NCBI RefSeq assembly: GCF_009674675.1
Contig: NZ_WKJC01000001.1
Coordinates: 1,185,031-1,249,030, forward strand
Direction of reading: 5' to 3'
DNA: 64,000 nucleotides
DNA from: Kangiella sp. HZ709
GTDB lineage: Bacteria; Pseudomonadota; Gammaproteobacteria; Enterobacterales; Kangiellaceae
Shown here: piece by piece, positions 34,448-44,783 of the stretch
Layout of the letters: each line of letters begins with the position of its first letter
How positions within the stretch are numbered: position 1 is the stretch's first letter
Notes under the pieces: generated by a model
Told to the model about the DNA's origin: nothing
Seen by the model: the letters and a program-made list of their open reading frames with translations, nothing else
Databases searched by the model: none
Program-made: the position numbers and the translations under genes

Positions 34448-35554
34448 ATGAGTCTTGCGGATAAAGTGCTTGCTGTAAATAACGATCTCCCCATTCGTAC
34501 CGACAAACCGGTTCATAGCGGTAAAGTGCGCTCTGTTTATTGGTTAACTGGAGCGGATAGTCAGCGTTTGATTCAAGAAAGAAATTATGACGTTCCTAGT
34601 GATACGCCTTTGGCCATTATGGTGATCAGTGATCGTATTTCAGCATTCGACTGTATCTGGCATGGCGAAGGTGATGTGCGAGGTGTTCCAGGTAAAGGCG
34701 CTGCCCTAAACGCAGTGTCCAATCATTGGTTTAAGCTGTTTAAAGAAAAAGGTTTGGCCGATAGCCATATCTTAGAAATCCCTCACCCCTTTGTCTGGAT
34801 AGTACAAAAAGCCAAGCCAGTTAAGGTTGAAGCTATTGCTCGTCAATACATAACAGGTTCTATGTGGCGCGCTTATGCAAATGGTGAGCGTGAGTTTTGT
34901 GGTATTCGCTTACCTGAAAATCTCACTAAAGATCAAAAATTAGACGAGCTATTAATTACTCCATCGACTAAAGGGATCTTAGAAGGCATTCCAGGCGTTC
35001 CGCCGCAAGATGACGTAAACATTAGCCGTCAAAATATCGAAGATAATTTCGAAGCCTTTAACTTCGCTTCTAAAGCTGACATCGACCTATACGAGAAGCT
35101 ATTAAAAGATGGCTTTAATGTTATCAGCAAAGAATTGGCGAAGCTTGATCAAATGTTTGTGGATACTAAGTTTGAATTTGGTTACGTTAAAGATAAAATT
35201 GGCAATGACAAACTCATCTATATGGACGAAGTAGGAACGCCGGATTCATCACGTATTTGGGATGGCCCAGCGTTTAGAGACGAGGGAAAAATTGTAGAAA
35301 ATTCTAAAGAAGGTTTCCGCCAATTCTTACTCAACCATTTCCCTGATCCGGATATTTTGTTAAACAAAAATCGTATGGATGAGCGGGAAGCATTAGCTCG
35401 TGATAACGAACTACCAATCAGCGCCATTAATAAGATTACCAATACCTACGTAGGCATTGCCGAAAAAATCACTGGTGAAAAAATACATCTTTCAGACAAT
35501 CCAAAAGCTGAGATCATAGAGATCCTTAAAGAAAAGTATTTCTTAATCGATTAA
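34448..35554 (+). CDS. purC: SAICAR synthase, long form
   Basis: Phosphoribosylaminoimidazole-succinocarboxamide synthase of purine synthesis. At 368 residues it is the long PurC type. Motifs include [24 protein letters not shown], the substrate loop [16 protein letters not shown] and [16 protein letters not shown] possible -10 TAAAAT (34384-34389) and a 5' leader hairpin GTGTGG/CCACAC (34401-34419) precede it. It overlaps the convergent sirtuin gene by 12 bases. Confidence 0.95.
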   Translation: MSLADKVLAVNNDLPIRTDKPVHSGKVRSVYWLTGADSQRLIQERNYDVPSDTPLAIMVISDRISAFDCIWHGEGDVRGVPGKGAALNAVSNHWFKLFKEKGLADSHILEIPHPFVWIVQKAKPVKVEAIARQYITGSMWRAYANGEREFCGIRLPENLTKDQKLDELLITPSTKGILEGIPGVPPQDDVNISRQNIEDNFEAFNFASKADIDLYEKLLKDGFNVISKELAKLDQMFVDTKFEFGYVKDKIGNDKLIYMDEVGTPDSSRIWDGPAFRDEGKIVENSKEGFRQFLLNHFPDPDILLNKNRMDEREALARDNELPISAINKITNTYVGIAEKITGEKIHLSDNPKAEIIEILKEKYFLID

Positions 35555-36325
35555 TTTGGGTAACACTTTCCCAGCTTTGGCTATAACCTGGTAATCCACC
35601 ACCAAGCTTTGTGTAGGCTCTGGATTGATTTCTACTATCTTTGCACCTTGGCTTTTTGCGAGCATCATCAAGCCTGCGGCTGGATAAACCTGACTTGATG
35701 TACCAATCGATAAAAATAAATCGCAACAATAAGCAGCCGTTTCGCCATCTTGCCATTTTTTTTCATCCAGTGCTTCGCCGAACCAAACGACCGATGGCCT
35801 AACTTGGCCACCACAAACTTGGCATTCAGGTACTTGTTGTAAACCCGTTACATCTTCTAAATGCTGCTCGCGACACTGCAAACAATGGTTCTGCCAAATA
35901 TTGCCATGAATATCGATAACTTCATATACTTGTGGATCAGAGCCTGCTTTTTGATGCAGTCCATCGACGTTTTGGGTAATTAAAGTGACTTTTTGCTTGC
36001 CTGACTCTTTGGCTTGTTTTTGCCAATGGGCGATGGCGGTATGGGCAGGGTTGGGCTCTTTATCTTGATTAACCTCCCGCCGCCATTGATACCATTGCCA
36101 GACCATTTCAGGATCTTTCAAGAAACCTTCAATGCTTGCGAGTTGTTGCGGATCATATTGTGACCACAAGCCCTTACCAGGCTCATTTCCCTTTTGTTGA
36201 GCCTCACGGAAGGTAGAAATGCCGGACTCTGCAGAAACGCCAGCACCTGTGAGAATACAGATGCGTTTGGCTTTTTGAATCAGCTGTTTAACTTCCTTGA
36301 GGGTTTGTTCCGTGGCTTTATCCAT
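35543..36325 (-). CDS. cobB: NAD-dependent protein deacylase (sirtuin)
   Basis: A 260-residue Sir2 enzyme with [22 protein letters not shown], the catalytic HGN and four zinc cysteines (CLQC, then CQVC). A Tyr and Arg in the WQWYQWRRE segment match the pair that marks class III sirtuins, which prefer succinyl and malonyl groups. So deacylase is a better name than deacetylase. Tail to tail with purC. Confidence 0.92.
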   Translation of the reverse strand: MDKATEQTLKEVKQLIQKAKRICILTGAGVSAESGISTFREAQQKGNEPGKGLWSQYDPQQLASIEGFLKDPEMVWQWYQWRREVNQDKEPNPAHTAIAHWQKQAKESGKQKVTLITQNVDGLHQKAGSDPQVYEVIDIHGNIWQNHCLQCREQHLEDVTGLQQVPECQVCGGQVRPSVVWFGEALDEKKWQDGETAAYCCDLFLSIGTSSQVYPAAGLMMLAKSQGAKIVEINPEPTQSLVVDYQVIAKAGKVLPKLID

Positions 36326-36340
36326 AAGCTCTTGAGATTT

Positions 36341-36603
36341 TTATTCTTCGACTAAGGAAAACTTACTTAAATCGAATTGAACATGTTCAATTTCACATTT
36401 AATTCCAGCAGCTTTTACCGCGGCCGCTAACTTCTCAGCCTCATCTTGTTCGAGGTCTTCCAGGATAATATGCGGCGGATTTTCAAGGATAGTTTTTAAC
36501 TCTTTCGGTCGACTTCTAATATTTCGGCACCATCTACTTCGATGTAATAGGTTCCTTTAGCATTAGCTTCATCATAACCCTTCAGAATTAATTTATAAGA
36601 CAT
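36341..36603 (-). pseudogene. Frameshifted small gene, ribosomal L7/L12 C-terminal-like
   Basis: The leftward frame from the ATG at 36603 reads MSYKLILKGYDEANAKGTYY through a Gly-Ala-Glu segment to about residue 34. It then stops at TAA after CGAAAGAGT. One frame over, coding resumes as LKTILENPPHIILEDLEQDE followed by AEKLAAAVKAAGIKCEIE and runs to a stop at 36341. Adding one A in the AAAG run restores a single 87-residue protein. The helix-strand pattern of the second part resembles the L7/L12 C-terminal fold. It could be a true mutation or a base-calling error. Confidence 0.6.
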
Positions 36604-36621
36604 GCTTCTTAAACCTCTTAT

Positions 36622-37266
36622 TTACACTGGATAGTTATCTTTTAGACCTTGATAAACTTTTTCCTTAAAGTTTTCTTCGCTGGTATCTAAACTATCTAAA
36701 ATATCCACTAAATATTCATTATCTTCGCGGCCATTCCACTCTTTAATGTAGGTACCATCTTTATAACCATGGTCTTGACGGAAGAAATTTAAAGTGTTTT
36801 TCCCTACGTAGCTTTTATAGAGCTCATCAAAAGACATTTCCATTTGCTGCATACAACCTGCAAAACTGGTGCCATCAAAATGTTGGTACATCACAGCTTG
36901 ACCTGCTAGCACTTCCAAAGTTTGTTTAAAATCATCTTTAACCAATGGTTCAGATAATTCTCGCGCTAATTCAGCAGCTATGTCCGCATAAGGTAAACTG
37001 ATTTCGCTTGAAGGAGTATCTATGCGCGAACTTAAACCAAAATGAAAAATATCCACTAGCTCCATTTTGACTTGTTCCGCATCTGGCTTTTGATGTTTCC
37101 ACCATTTCCAACCATAGTGCTCAAGCATTTCGCCACACTCAATCCAAATGGCGCGATACCATTCAAAACCTTGCTCAGCCCATTTGTCATTAACTTTAGT
37201 ATTCATCGCATTCTGCATTTCTAACATGATTGCGATCTGTTTTGTCATTAATTCTTGTGTAGTCAT
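36622..37266 (-). CDS. Dimeric all-alpha dUTP diphosphatase (dUTPase_2)
   Basis: Hydrolyses dUTP to dUMP, keeping uracil out of DNA and feeding dTMP synthesis. The 214 residues are all-helical, with the MazG-like metal motifs ECGE (43-46) and ELVD (69-72) and the family's HYGWKWWKHQKPD between them. It is unrelated to the trimeric Dut. It may be this genome's replacement for dut, which is missing from its usual place before coaBC. Confidence 0.85.
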   Translation of the reverse strand: MTTQELMTKQIAIMLEMQNAMNTKVNDKWAEQGFEWYRAIWIECGEMLEHYGWKWWKHQKPDAEQVKMELVDIFHFGLSSRIDTPSSEISLPYADIAAELARELSEPLVKDDFKQTLEVLAGQAVMYQHFDGTSFAGCMQQMEMSFDELYKSYVGKNTLNFFRQDHGYKDGTYIKEWNGREDNEYLVDILDSLDTSEENFKEKVYQGLKDNYPV

Positions 37267-37307
37267 TTTGCTCTCTTAGATTCCCGTCTTTGCAGGAATG
37301 ACGATAC

Positions 37308-38129
37308 TTACCAACCCTTATGACGCTCTACAAGCTCATAAGCCGATTTAATTTCTTGTGTTTTTTCTGTGGCGATTTTTATCATCGACTCAGGCAAACC
37401 TTTAGAAACCAGTTTATCAGGATGATGCTGAGACATTAAGCGTTTATAAGCTTTTTTCACAACGGTTTTATCATCACTAGCCGATACGCCCAACACTTGA
37501 TAAGCCTGCTCAATACTCGGAGCGCCATAATCAGTTTGACCAGCGGCTCTATGCCCGCCCTGCTGTTGAGAATATTGATGGAACCCTTGCGCTGCCTGTG
37601 CCATTTTTATCAATTGATCGATAATAAAGCCTGCAAAACCGAGCCTTTGCCCAATTTGGCGCAAAATATTTTGTTCAATTGGATCCACTTTGCCATCAGC
37701 CATAGCCATACTGATTTGGATTTCTAAAAACATTTGCATTAGGTTTCTTTGCCGCCCAACGACTTGTTTAAATTTCGCCATCACGCCTTCAAAATCAAAG
37801 CCGCTGCCTTTGCCCTGTTTGAAGTGATCGATGGCAATTTTTCGAGTCGATACATCAAGCCCCATCCGCGCCATCACATTTTCTGCATGCTTGATCTCTT
37901 GCTCTGAAACTCGACCATCAGCTTTTGCAATATGCCCCATGATGGAAAACGTAGAGGTGAAAAAAACCGCTTGGATTTTTTGCTGAGCTTGCGGATCCAA
38001 ACGCTCTTGTTGCTCCGCAGATTTTTTATCAAATTGATGCCCTATTAATGCTCCTAGCAAAGCACCAATGGGACCACGGGTAAAAATAAAGCCTAATAAG
38101 CCGCCAATTAATTTTCCAACCCAACCCAT
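37308..38129 (-). CDS. djlA: Membrane-anchored J-domain co-chaperone DjlA
   Basis: A 273-residue DnaK co-chaperone. It has an N-terminal Gly-rich membrane helix (GKLIGGLLGFIFTRGPIGAL), a central TerB-like helical domain (about residues 45-175) and a C-terminal J domain with the HPD motif (SQHHPDKL). Its start overlaps the stop of murU by one base. The order amgK-murU-djlA divergent from lptD is a common gammaproteobacterial arrangement. Confidence 0.92.
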   Translation of the reverse strand: MGWVGKLIGGLLGFIFTRGPIGALLGALIGHQFDKKSAEQQERLDPQAQQKIQAVFFTSTFSIMGHIAKADGRVSEQEIKHAENVMARMGLDVSTRKIAIDHFKQGKGSGFDFEGVMAKFKQVVGRQRNLMQMFLEIQISMAMADGKVDPIEQNILRQIGQRLGFAGFIIDQLIKMAQAAQGFHQYSQQQGGHRAAGQTDYGAPSIEQAYQVLGVSASDDKTVVKKAYKRLMSQHHPDKLVSKGLPESMIKIATEKTQEIKSAYELVERHKGW

Positions 38130-38872
38130 TAACTATTTTCTCCAGAACCTGGACCGGATTCATCGTTAGTACTTTTGAAATCAAAATTAATGGTTTTCAT
38201 GGGCTTCAAAAATTCTTTGTTTAAAGCTTCCAATCGCTCAGGTGTTCCGATGTCACGCCATTCGCCTTGGAATAATTGTCCCGTCACTTCTTGCTCGGAC
38301 ATTAACTCTCGTAAAACTGGTGCTAATGCCGCTGGCGAATCTAATTTTAAGTCTTTAAATATTGCAGGTTGATAAACGCCAATACCAGAAAAAGTATATT
38401 GGGTTTCAGCTTGCGACAATACTGAACCATTATCTAAACCAAAATCCCCATTAGGATGTTGCTCCGGATTAGGCACTAAAACTAAATGCGCTTTAGCTTT
38501 TGGCTTATTCAAATTGCTGTAATCAAAGTCTGTCCAGATATCGCCATTGACAACCACGAAAGGCTCGTCGCCAAAATAATCTAAAGCTTTACGAATACCA
38601 CCCGCAGTTTCTAGCGCGATTTCCTCATGTGAAAAAGTAAGATTTACTTTCCAATAACCACCGTCACCTAAATACTCTGGAATAATATCGCCGAGCCAAG
38701 AGGTGTTAATCAATATATCTTTAATTCCGGCATCTTTCAGCGCTTCGATGTGGTACTCAATAAGAGCTTTGCCATCGACCTTTAATAATGGCTTTGGCAG
38801 GCTGTCGGTCAAAGGGCGCATTCGCTCCCCTCTGCCTGCGGCTAAAATCATGGCTTTCTTTATATTACTCAT
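38129..38872 (-). CDS. murU: N-acetylmuramate alpha-1-phosphate uridylyltransferase
   Basis: A nucleotidyltransferase of the peptidoglycan recycling pathway that bypasses de novo UDP-MurNAc synthesis. It has AMILAAGRGERMRPLTD at the N terminus, LPKPLLKVDGKALIEY, and the metal-site NGDIW. The ATG at 38872 with AAGG 6 bases upstream is chosen; a longer frame would extend into amgK. It forms a unit with amgK, whose product is its substrate. Confidence 0.9.
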   Translation of the reverse strand: MSNIKKAMILAAGRGERMRPLTDSLPKPLLKVDGKALIEYHIEALKDAGIKDILINTSWLGDIIPEYLGDGGYWKVNLTFSHEEIALETAGGIRKALDYFGDEPFVVVNGDIWTDFDYSNLNKPKAKAHLVLVPNPEQHPNGDFGLDNGSVLSQAETQYTFSGIGVYQPAIFKDLKLDSPAALAPVLRELMSEQEVTGQLFQGEWRDIGTPERLEALNKEFLKPMKTINFDFKSTNDESGPGSGENS

Positions 38873-38886
38873 TAGAACCTTTAGTT

Positions 38887-39864
38887 TTATTGGATTTGAG
38901 CAAGTGAGTCCATTTTCGGCAAAACTTTCTGCTGCACCCATTGGCTAAACTCATCCAGTTGCGGATATTTTTTCGCTTGATAAACAATATACTTGAGGGT
39001 TAGAGGTAGATCTTTCAAGTAACCTGGTTTGCCATCTCGATAATTTAGACGAGCGAAAATTCCAGCCACTTTGATATGTCGTTGTAAACCCATCCAATCA
39101 AACCATTGCTCTAACTGAGCTTTATCCAATTCCCAATCCGACTGCTCAACAAAATAATTCACCCAATCATTCACTCTATGCGCTGGCCATTCTATATAGC
39201 AATCTCTTAGCAAGGATAAAAGATCATAAGTAATAGCGCCATGCACTGCATCTTGAAAATCAATAATGCCAGGCGACTGCCCATCTATTTGCATGATATT
39301 GCGCGAATGGTAATCACGATGAACGAATACTTGCGGCTGTTCTAATGCGCTGTCAGTTAACCATTTAAATAATTGATCCAGCATGAGGTTTTCGTCAGCC
39401 GACAGCTTCAGCTGTAAATGTTCTTTTAAAAACCAATCTCGGAATAATTCCATCTCAATATTCAGCAATTTTTCATCGTAAGCAGGTAATAGATCTGCTG
39501 ACTCAATACGTTGCATTTCTATTAGCGAATCTATAGCTTTTTTATATAAATTATCAGCAGATTCATCATTTAGCAGAGGTAAATACAATCGATCGCCCAA
39601 ATCTGTCAGCAGCATGAAACCTTGCTCTAAATCGCTAACTAAGACTTTTGGTGCATTGACCTTATTTAACATGCTAGCGACTTTTATAAATTGCTCAGAG
39701 TTTTCATGCTCAGGTGGCGCATCCACACAAATCCAGCTTTGCTTGGAGTCTTGCAACCTAAAATAACGTCGAAAACTGGCATCACCAGAAACCATGCTCC
39801 AGTTAGCTTGACTAAGCCCCAACTGTTGCATTGACCAATTTTTAAGCAAAGTTTCTCTATTCAT
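38887..39864 (-). CDS. amgK: N-acetylmuramate/N-acetylglucosamine kinase AmgK
   Basis: A 325-residue aminoglycoside-phosphotransferase-fold kinase that phosphorylates the anomeric carbon of MurNAc in cell-wall recycling. The kinase motifs VHRDYHSRN and IIDFQDAVHG are present, and the N terminus carries SGDASFRRYFRL. It lies just upstream of murU, as in Pseudomonas. This pathway gives intrinsic fosfomycin tolerance in species that have it. Confidence 0.9.
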   Translation of the reverse strand: MNRETLLKNWSMQQLGLSQANWSMVSGDASFRRYFRLQDSKQSWICVDAPPEHENSEQFIKVASMLNKVNAPKVLVSDLEQGFMLLTDLGDRLYLPLLNDESADNLYKKAIDSLIEMQRIESADLLPAYDEKLLNIEMELFRDWFLKEHLQLKLSADENLMLDQLFKWLTDSALEQPQVFVHRDYHSRNIMQIDGQSPGIIDFQDAVHGAITYDLLSLLRDCYIEWPAHRVNDWVNYFVEQSDWELDKAQLEQWFDWMGLQRHIKVAGIFARLNYRDGKPGYLKDLPLTLKYIVYQAKKYPQLDEFSQWVQQKVLPKMDSLAQIQ

Positions 39865-40084
39865 GATTTTCTCTTAGTGAATACCTTAATATCTTTAGCC
39901 ACCTATTGATGTAAAAGAATGAGGATTTGTTACCTATTAAATTTTCAATCTTAGTCTTTAAGGTTTATCATTAGGCATCTTTAAAAATGCTTAGTTTGGC
40001 TCGGATAATAACGATTAAATGGTAATCAAGAAAGCCTTTAGGGTAAAACCTTTTTTTCCGAAAAAAATCCAGGGTGGAAATTCG

Positions 40085-42439
40085 ATGAAACGCTTTGGGC
40101 TTATTCCAATGGCGGGCCTACTCGTCTGCTGCTCTAACTTGGTGGTAATGAATAACGCTATTGCGGCTGATATTAAGCCGCAAGATAAATCATCCAATCA
40201 GAGATTAAATAATGAAGTCAGTCAAAAAATAGAATTCCCCGAGTTTAAATCATGCCGCACAGCACCTAAACCTCTGACTTCAACCTCAAATATTCAAAAC
40301 CCTTTTGAAAGTTCGCAGCTAGAAGCTGAGAATTTAATTAAAGCTTGGTCAGATAAAGCCTATTCTGAAGCTAATAAAGCTTATTTAGAAGGCAATGTCA
40401 TCATTAGACAAGGCCAACAATTAATTAAAGCTGATAAATTAATTGCGGATAATGCGAGTAAAAGTTATCAAACTGAAGGACAGCTAACGTTTTCCAGTCC
40501 TGAACTCATCGTCAGTGCTGATAGCATGGCTTATCAAGAATCAACGGGATCGAGTCAAATAGATAACACCCAGTTCTACCTCTATAGTAATAACGGTAAT
40601 GGTTCTGCGGAACAAATCACCATCGATAACAAACAAGAGTTAACTTTATATAATTCCGATTTCTCTACCTGCCCTCAGGACCAGCGAAGCTGGGCATTTG
40701 AATCTGATAGAATAGTAATCAACAAAGAATCTGGTTGGGGTCAAGCCTATGGCAGCGTAGTCAAAATAGCCGATATTCCGGTGTTTTATCTGCCCTATAT
40801 CACCTTCCCTGTCGATGACCGCCGTAAAACTGGATTATTGCCACCGTCATTTAGTAACTCAAATCGAAATGGCGCCGATATTAGTGTGCCTTATTATTTT
40901 AATCTCGCACCTAATTATGATCTTACTTTAACGCCACGCTACATGAGCAAGCGAGGTGCCAGTCTTAGCACAGAGTTTCGCTATTTAAAGCCTAATTACG
41001 CAGGATTAGTGAGTTTCGAATATTTACCTAGTGACAACTTAGCAACTGAAAACCCAGGCATTGACGCTAAGCGCTGGTCCTACCAAGTTAAGCATATCAA
41101 TCAATTTAGTGATGCTTGGAGCGCCTCCATTGATGCTGAAAAAGTCAGTGATGACGCTTATTTCCAAGATTTTGGTGGCGGTGTAAATAACTCTAATCAA
41201 GCCAGCTTATCGCAGAATTTGTACTTACAATATTTAACCCAAGATTGGAATTTCAAAATTCAATACCAAGACTGGCAACTATTAAATACAGCCAGTAGCC
41301 GCTTTAAAATTACGCCTAAAATATCCGCTTCACGCTATTTCACTGGCAATGGTTACTACGCTACGATTAAAAGTGAAGCTACCCGGTTTGAACACAAAGA
41401 CCCAACCCAAATTGAAAATGCTAACCGTTATCATTTGGAACCAACAGTCGGCTGGAACTTTGAACGATTATATGGTTTTATTCGCCCGCAGCTTAGTTAT
41501 GGTTTAACTCAATACCAGCAAACTGATTTAAACGGTAATAAAGAGACGTTTAATCGCGCTTTACCAACCGTTTCGCTTGATACCGGTTTGTTTTTTGAAC
41601 GTAATTGGAATATCGGTGGCAATGACTATACCCACACCTTCGAGCCTCGTGCTTACTATCTTTACACTCCATTTGAAGATCAAACTGGTATAGGCTTATT
41701 TGATACCAGCCTACCCACTTTTAACTTCACCCAGCTTTTTACTCGTAATCGTTTTGCCGGCATTGACCGTATCGGTGATGCTAATCAAATTAGCGCCGCC
41801 GTCACTAGTCGCTTAATTGATGATACGGGTAAAGAGCGAGCAGCCTTTACTCTTGGCCGAATTGCTTATTTGATTGATAGAAAAGTGCAGCTAGATGATT
41901 CGACTGAGCGCGATACATTTAGACAATCGGGTTTGTTAGCTGAGTTAAACTGGCGTTGGACAGATACCTTGGAACTAAAAGGTGCCATTGACTGGGACGA
42001 TCAACAAGATTTAACTACTAGCGGCTCTTTTTTATTACATTATGAGCCCCAAAATAATTATATAATTAATGTCGGTCATCGCTTCCGCCGAAACTTTGAT
42101 CGACGAATAGAAGAAGCTGAAGTCGCTTTTTCATGGCCAATTAAAGAAAACTGGAGTGTTTTAGGCCGATATAGCAGAGATTTATCACAAAATAGAACCA
42201 ATGAATCTTTTTTTGGTCTAGAATATGAGTCTTGCTGCTGGGCAGTTAGATTGGTCAACCGTCGTTATTTAAATATTCAACTCGACAATCAAGGCCAATT
42301 ACTAACCAATCAAGGTGATTTACACAACTCGGGCTTTTTTGTCCAATTTGTCTTAAAAGGCATTGGGAGTTTGCGAGGAAGCACTACTCAATTTCTTGAA
42401 GACAGTATTTACGGTTATCGAGATAGACTCGGTAAATAA
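40085..42439 (+). CDS. lptD: LPS-assembly protein LptD
   Basis: The outer-membrane β-barrel that inserts lipopolysaccharide with LptE. It has a signal peptide (MKRFGLIPMAGLLVCCSNL), an N-terminal OstA/LptA-like β-jellyroll (EGNVIIRQGQQLIKADKLI) and a large barrel. Cysteine pairs occur near the N terminus (SCRT, STCPQ) and in ESCCWAVRL near the end, as in the disulfide-linked family. The ATG at 40085 has GGTGG upstream; the frame from 40019 is longer but lacks this. First gene of lptD-surA-pdxA-rsmA. Confidence 0.95.
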   Translation: MKRFGLIPMAGLLVCCSNLVVMNNAIAADIKPQDKSSNQRLNNEVSQKIEFPEFKSCRTAPKPLTSTSNIQNPFESSQLEAENLIKAWSDKAYSEANKAYLEGNVIIRQGQQLIKADKLIADNASKSYQTEGQLTFSSPELIVSADSMAYQESTGSSQIDNTQFYLYSNNGNGSAEQITIDNKQELTLYNSDFSTCPQDQRSWAFESDRIVINKESGWGQAYGSVVKIADIPVFYLPYITFPVDDRRKTGLLPPSFSNSNRNGADISVPYYFNLAPNYDLTLTPRYMSKRGASLSTEFRYLKPNYAGLVSFEYLPSDNLATENPGIDAKRWSYQVKHINQFSDAWSASIDAEKVSDDAYFQDFGGGVNNSNQASLSQNLYLQYLTQDWNFKIQYQDWQLLNTASSRFKITPKISASRYFTGNGYYATIKSEATRFEHKDPTQIENANRYHLEPTVGWNFERLYGFIRPQLSYGLTQYQQTDLNGNKETFNRALPTVSLDTGLFFERNWNIGGNDYTHTFEPRAYYLYTPFEDQTGIGLFDTSLPTFNFTQLFTRNRFAGIDRIGDANQISAAVTSRLIDDTGKERAAFTLGRIAYLIDRKVQLDDSTERDTFRQSGLLAELNWRWTDTLELKGAIDWDDQQDLTTSGSFLLHYEPQNNYIINVGHRFRRNFDRRIEEAEVAFSWPIKENWSVLGRYSRDLSQNRTNESFFGLEYESCCWAVRLVNRRYLNIQLDNQGQLLTNQGDLHNSGFFVQFVLKGIGSLRGSTTQFLEDSIYGYRDRLGK

Positions 42440-42457
42440 ACAACATTTGAGTTATAT

Positions 42458-43744
42458 ATGAAATTAATACAATTATTAGGTATTGCTGGTATAGCATTTT
42501 TAACCACTTCAACTAGCCATGCACAAGTTATCGATAAAGTAATCGCGCAAGTAGAAGAAGATGTAGTTCTGCAATCTGAACTTGACCGAAAAATGGCGCA
42601 AATCAAAAGCCAAATTATAGCTCGTGGCACCGCAATGCCTACTGAACAGGTATTGAAAAAAGAAGTTTTAGACGCGCTGATTTTAGAAAATATTCAGTTG
42701 CAAATGGCCTCGCGTGCCGGAATGAAAATCAGCGATGCTGAACTACAGCATTTTGCAGGTCAAATTGCAAAGCAAAGTGGAATGAGCTTGCCTGAATTTC
42801 GTTTAAAACTTGCTGCCGATGGCATAGGCTACGAAATTTTCTTAAGTGATCTTCGTAATGAAATTATGGTAAACCGTGTTCGTGATGGATTTGTTAATCA
42901 GCGCATTCAAATCAGCGAAAAAGAAATTGAATCGATTATTCAAGCCATCGATTCACAAAAACGTATTGAATATCACCTAGGTCATATTTTAATTCAAGTA
43001 CCAGAAGATTCTGACGAAAAAACCATTAAATTCTATCAAGAAAAAGCCAATGATTTGCGCAAACAAGTGGAAAGTGGAAGTGACTTCTCCATTATTGCTG
43101 CTAACAATTCTGATGGACCAAATGCGCAATCGGGCGGCGACTTTGGTTGGCATACAGAAGACTCGATGCCAACACTATTTTCAGATGTTGTCTACTATAT
43201 GGATAAAGGCGCCACATCAAGCGTTATTCGTTCACCATCAGGTTTTCATATTTTAAAATTACTCGATAAACGCGGGGAAGAACAACACATGGTTTATCAA
43301 GTCAATTCTCGCCATATTTTGATTCAACCAGACGTTATTACTAGTGAAGAGGATGCTCAGGCTTTATTAACCAGTGTTCGCGAACAAATCATGAAAGGTG
43401 AAAAAGACTTTGCCGATGTTGCCAAAAAATACTCCAAAGATCCTGGCTCTGCTAACATTGGTGGAGATTTGGGTTGGCAAAGTCCAAATATTTACGATCC
43501 TATTTTTAAAGATCAAATAACACGATTATCTGTCAATGAAATCAGTCTGCCTTTTAAAAGTAGCTTTGGCTGGCATATTGTTCAGCTATTAGGAGAACGT
43601 CAAGAAGATCAAACAAAAGAAATGAAGCAAAACCAAGCAGCTCAAGTTTTGCGTCAACGTAAGTTTAACGAGGAAGTTGAAGCTTGGTTACGCGAAATTC
43701 GCGATGAAGCCTATGTTAAAAAAGTGGTAGAAGAGCAAAGCTAA
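42458..43744 (+). CDS. surA: Periplasmic chaperone and peptidyl-prolyl isomerase SurA
   Basis: A 428-residue exported chaperone for outer-membrane proteins. It has a signal peptide ending SHA, an N-terminal core with VIDKVIAQVEEDVVLQSELD, two parvulin domains (starting YHLGHILIQV and SRHILIQPDV) and a C-terminal helix. It follows lptD by 18 bases and precedes pdxA by 4. Confidence 0.96.
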   Translation: MKLIQLLGIAGIAFLTTSTSHAQVIDKVIAQVEEDVVLQSELDRKMAQIKSQIIARGTAMPTEQVLKKEVLDALILENIQLQMASRAGMKISDAELQHFAGQIAKQSGMSLPEFRLKLAADGIGYEIFLSDLRNEIMVNRVRDGFVNQRIQISEKEIESIIQAIDSQKRIEYHLGHILIQVPEDSDEKTIKFYQEKANDLRKQVESGSDFSIIAANNSDGPNAQSGGDFGWHTEDSMPTLFSDVVYYMDKGATSSVIRSPSGFHILKLLDKRGEEQHMVYQVNSRHILIQPDVITSEEDAQALLTSVREQIMKGEKDFADVAKKYSKDPGSANIGGDLGWQSPNIYDPIFKDQITRLSVNEISLPFKSSFGWHIVQLLGERQEDQTKEMKQNQAAQVLRQRKFNEEVEAWLREIRDEAYVKKVVEEQS

Positions 43745-43748
43745 TTAA

Positions 43749-44765
43749 ATGGCTTTCGCTAAAATTTTAATAACCGCTGGTGAGCCAGCGGGAATTGGGC
43801 CTGAACTAGTAGTTAAGCTAGCTCAAAAACCTCAAACTGAACACTTAATTGTAGCTGCCGACCGTGAGCTTTTAACTCAAACAGCTGAAGATTTACAACT
43901 CCCCCTAGAGCTAATAGATTATAATACTGATAATCCTCCTAACAACGAGCAACCATTAGGAAGAGGTCAACTCTATATTATTCATCATTCGCTGGCAGAA
44001 ACTAGCATTGCTGGTCAGTTGAACACGAAGAACAGTAGCTACGTTATTGAAACTCTTACAACTGCGGCGAAGATGGCACAAAAGAAACAGGTTGATGCTA
44101 TTCTGACGGCGCCAGTACACAAAGCTATTCTTAACCAAGCATTTACAGAAACATCAAGCGAGATCTACTTTTCTGGCCATACCGAATTTTTTGCCCAAAA
44201 AGCCAACATTGATCAAGTGGTCATGATGTTAGCCACCGAAGGCCTACGAGTTGCACTAGTTACAACCCATCTGCCTTTAAAGGATGTTTCGGAGTCTATT
44301 ACTCGAGATAAACTAACCAGTGTGATACGTATTTTAGACGAAGAGCTGCAAAGCAAATTCGGCATCCAAGAACCCAAAGTATTGGTATTAGGCTTAAATC
44401 CTCATGCGGGTGAGTCTGGCTTATTAGGTCAAGAAGAGTTGGATATTATTGAGCCCGTTTTAAATCATTTAAACAAATCCATTCGAAGTGAGCTAATAGG
44501 TCCGGTTCCTGCTGATACCGCTTTTTCGCCTCAACTTTTACAGAAAGTTGATGCCGTCTTAGCTATGTACCATGATCAAGGGCTGCCTGTATTAAAGTTT
44601 AAAGGGTTTGGCAACGCTGCTAATATTACACTAGGCCTGCCGTTCATTCGTACATCAGTGGATCATGGCACCGGTTTGGATATAGCAGGTCAAAATCGAG
44701 CATCTTTAGGCAGTATGGAGTACGCTCTCGAAGTTACTCTAGATTTAATTCATGCTCGCAATTAA
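43749..44765 (+). CDS. pdxA: 4-hydroxythreonine-4-phosphate dehydrogenase
   Basis: A pyridoxal phosphate biosynthesis enzyme of 338 residues. It has the N-terminal ITAGEPAGIGPELVVKLA, a metal-binding GHTEFFAQ, and the C-terminal AMYHDQGLPVLKFKGFG and TSVDHGTGLDIAG. Third gene of the lptD operon in conserved order. Confidence 0.96.
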   Translation: MAFAKILITAGEPAGIGPELVVKLAQKPQTEHLIVAADRELLTQTAEDLQLPLELIDYNTDNPPNNEQPLGRGQLYIIHHSLAETSIAGQLNTKNSSYVIETLTTAAKMAQKKQVDAILTAPVHKAILNQAFTETSSEIYFSGHTEFFAQKANIDQVVMMLATEGLRVALVTTHLPLKDVSESITRDKLTSVIRILDEELQSKFGIQEPKVLVLGLNPHAGESGLLGQEELDIIEPVLNHLNKSIRSELIGPVPADTAFSPQLLQKVDAVLAMYHDQGLPVLKFKGFGNAANITLGLPFIRTSVDHGTGLDIAGQNRASLGSMEYALEVTLDLIHARN

Positions 44766-44783
44766 TAAAAAGCAATAGAATTT

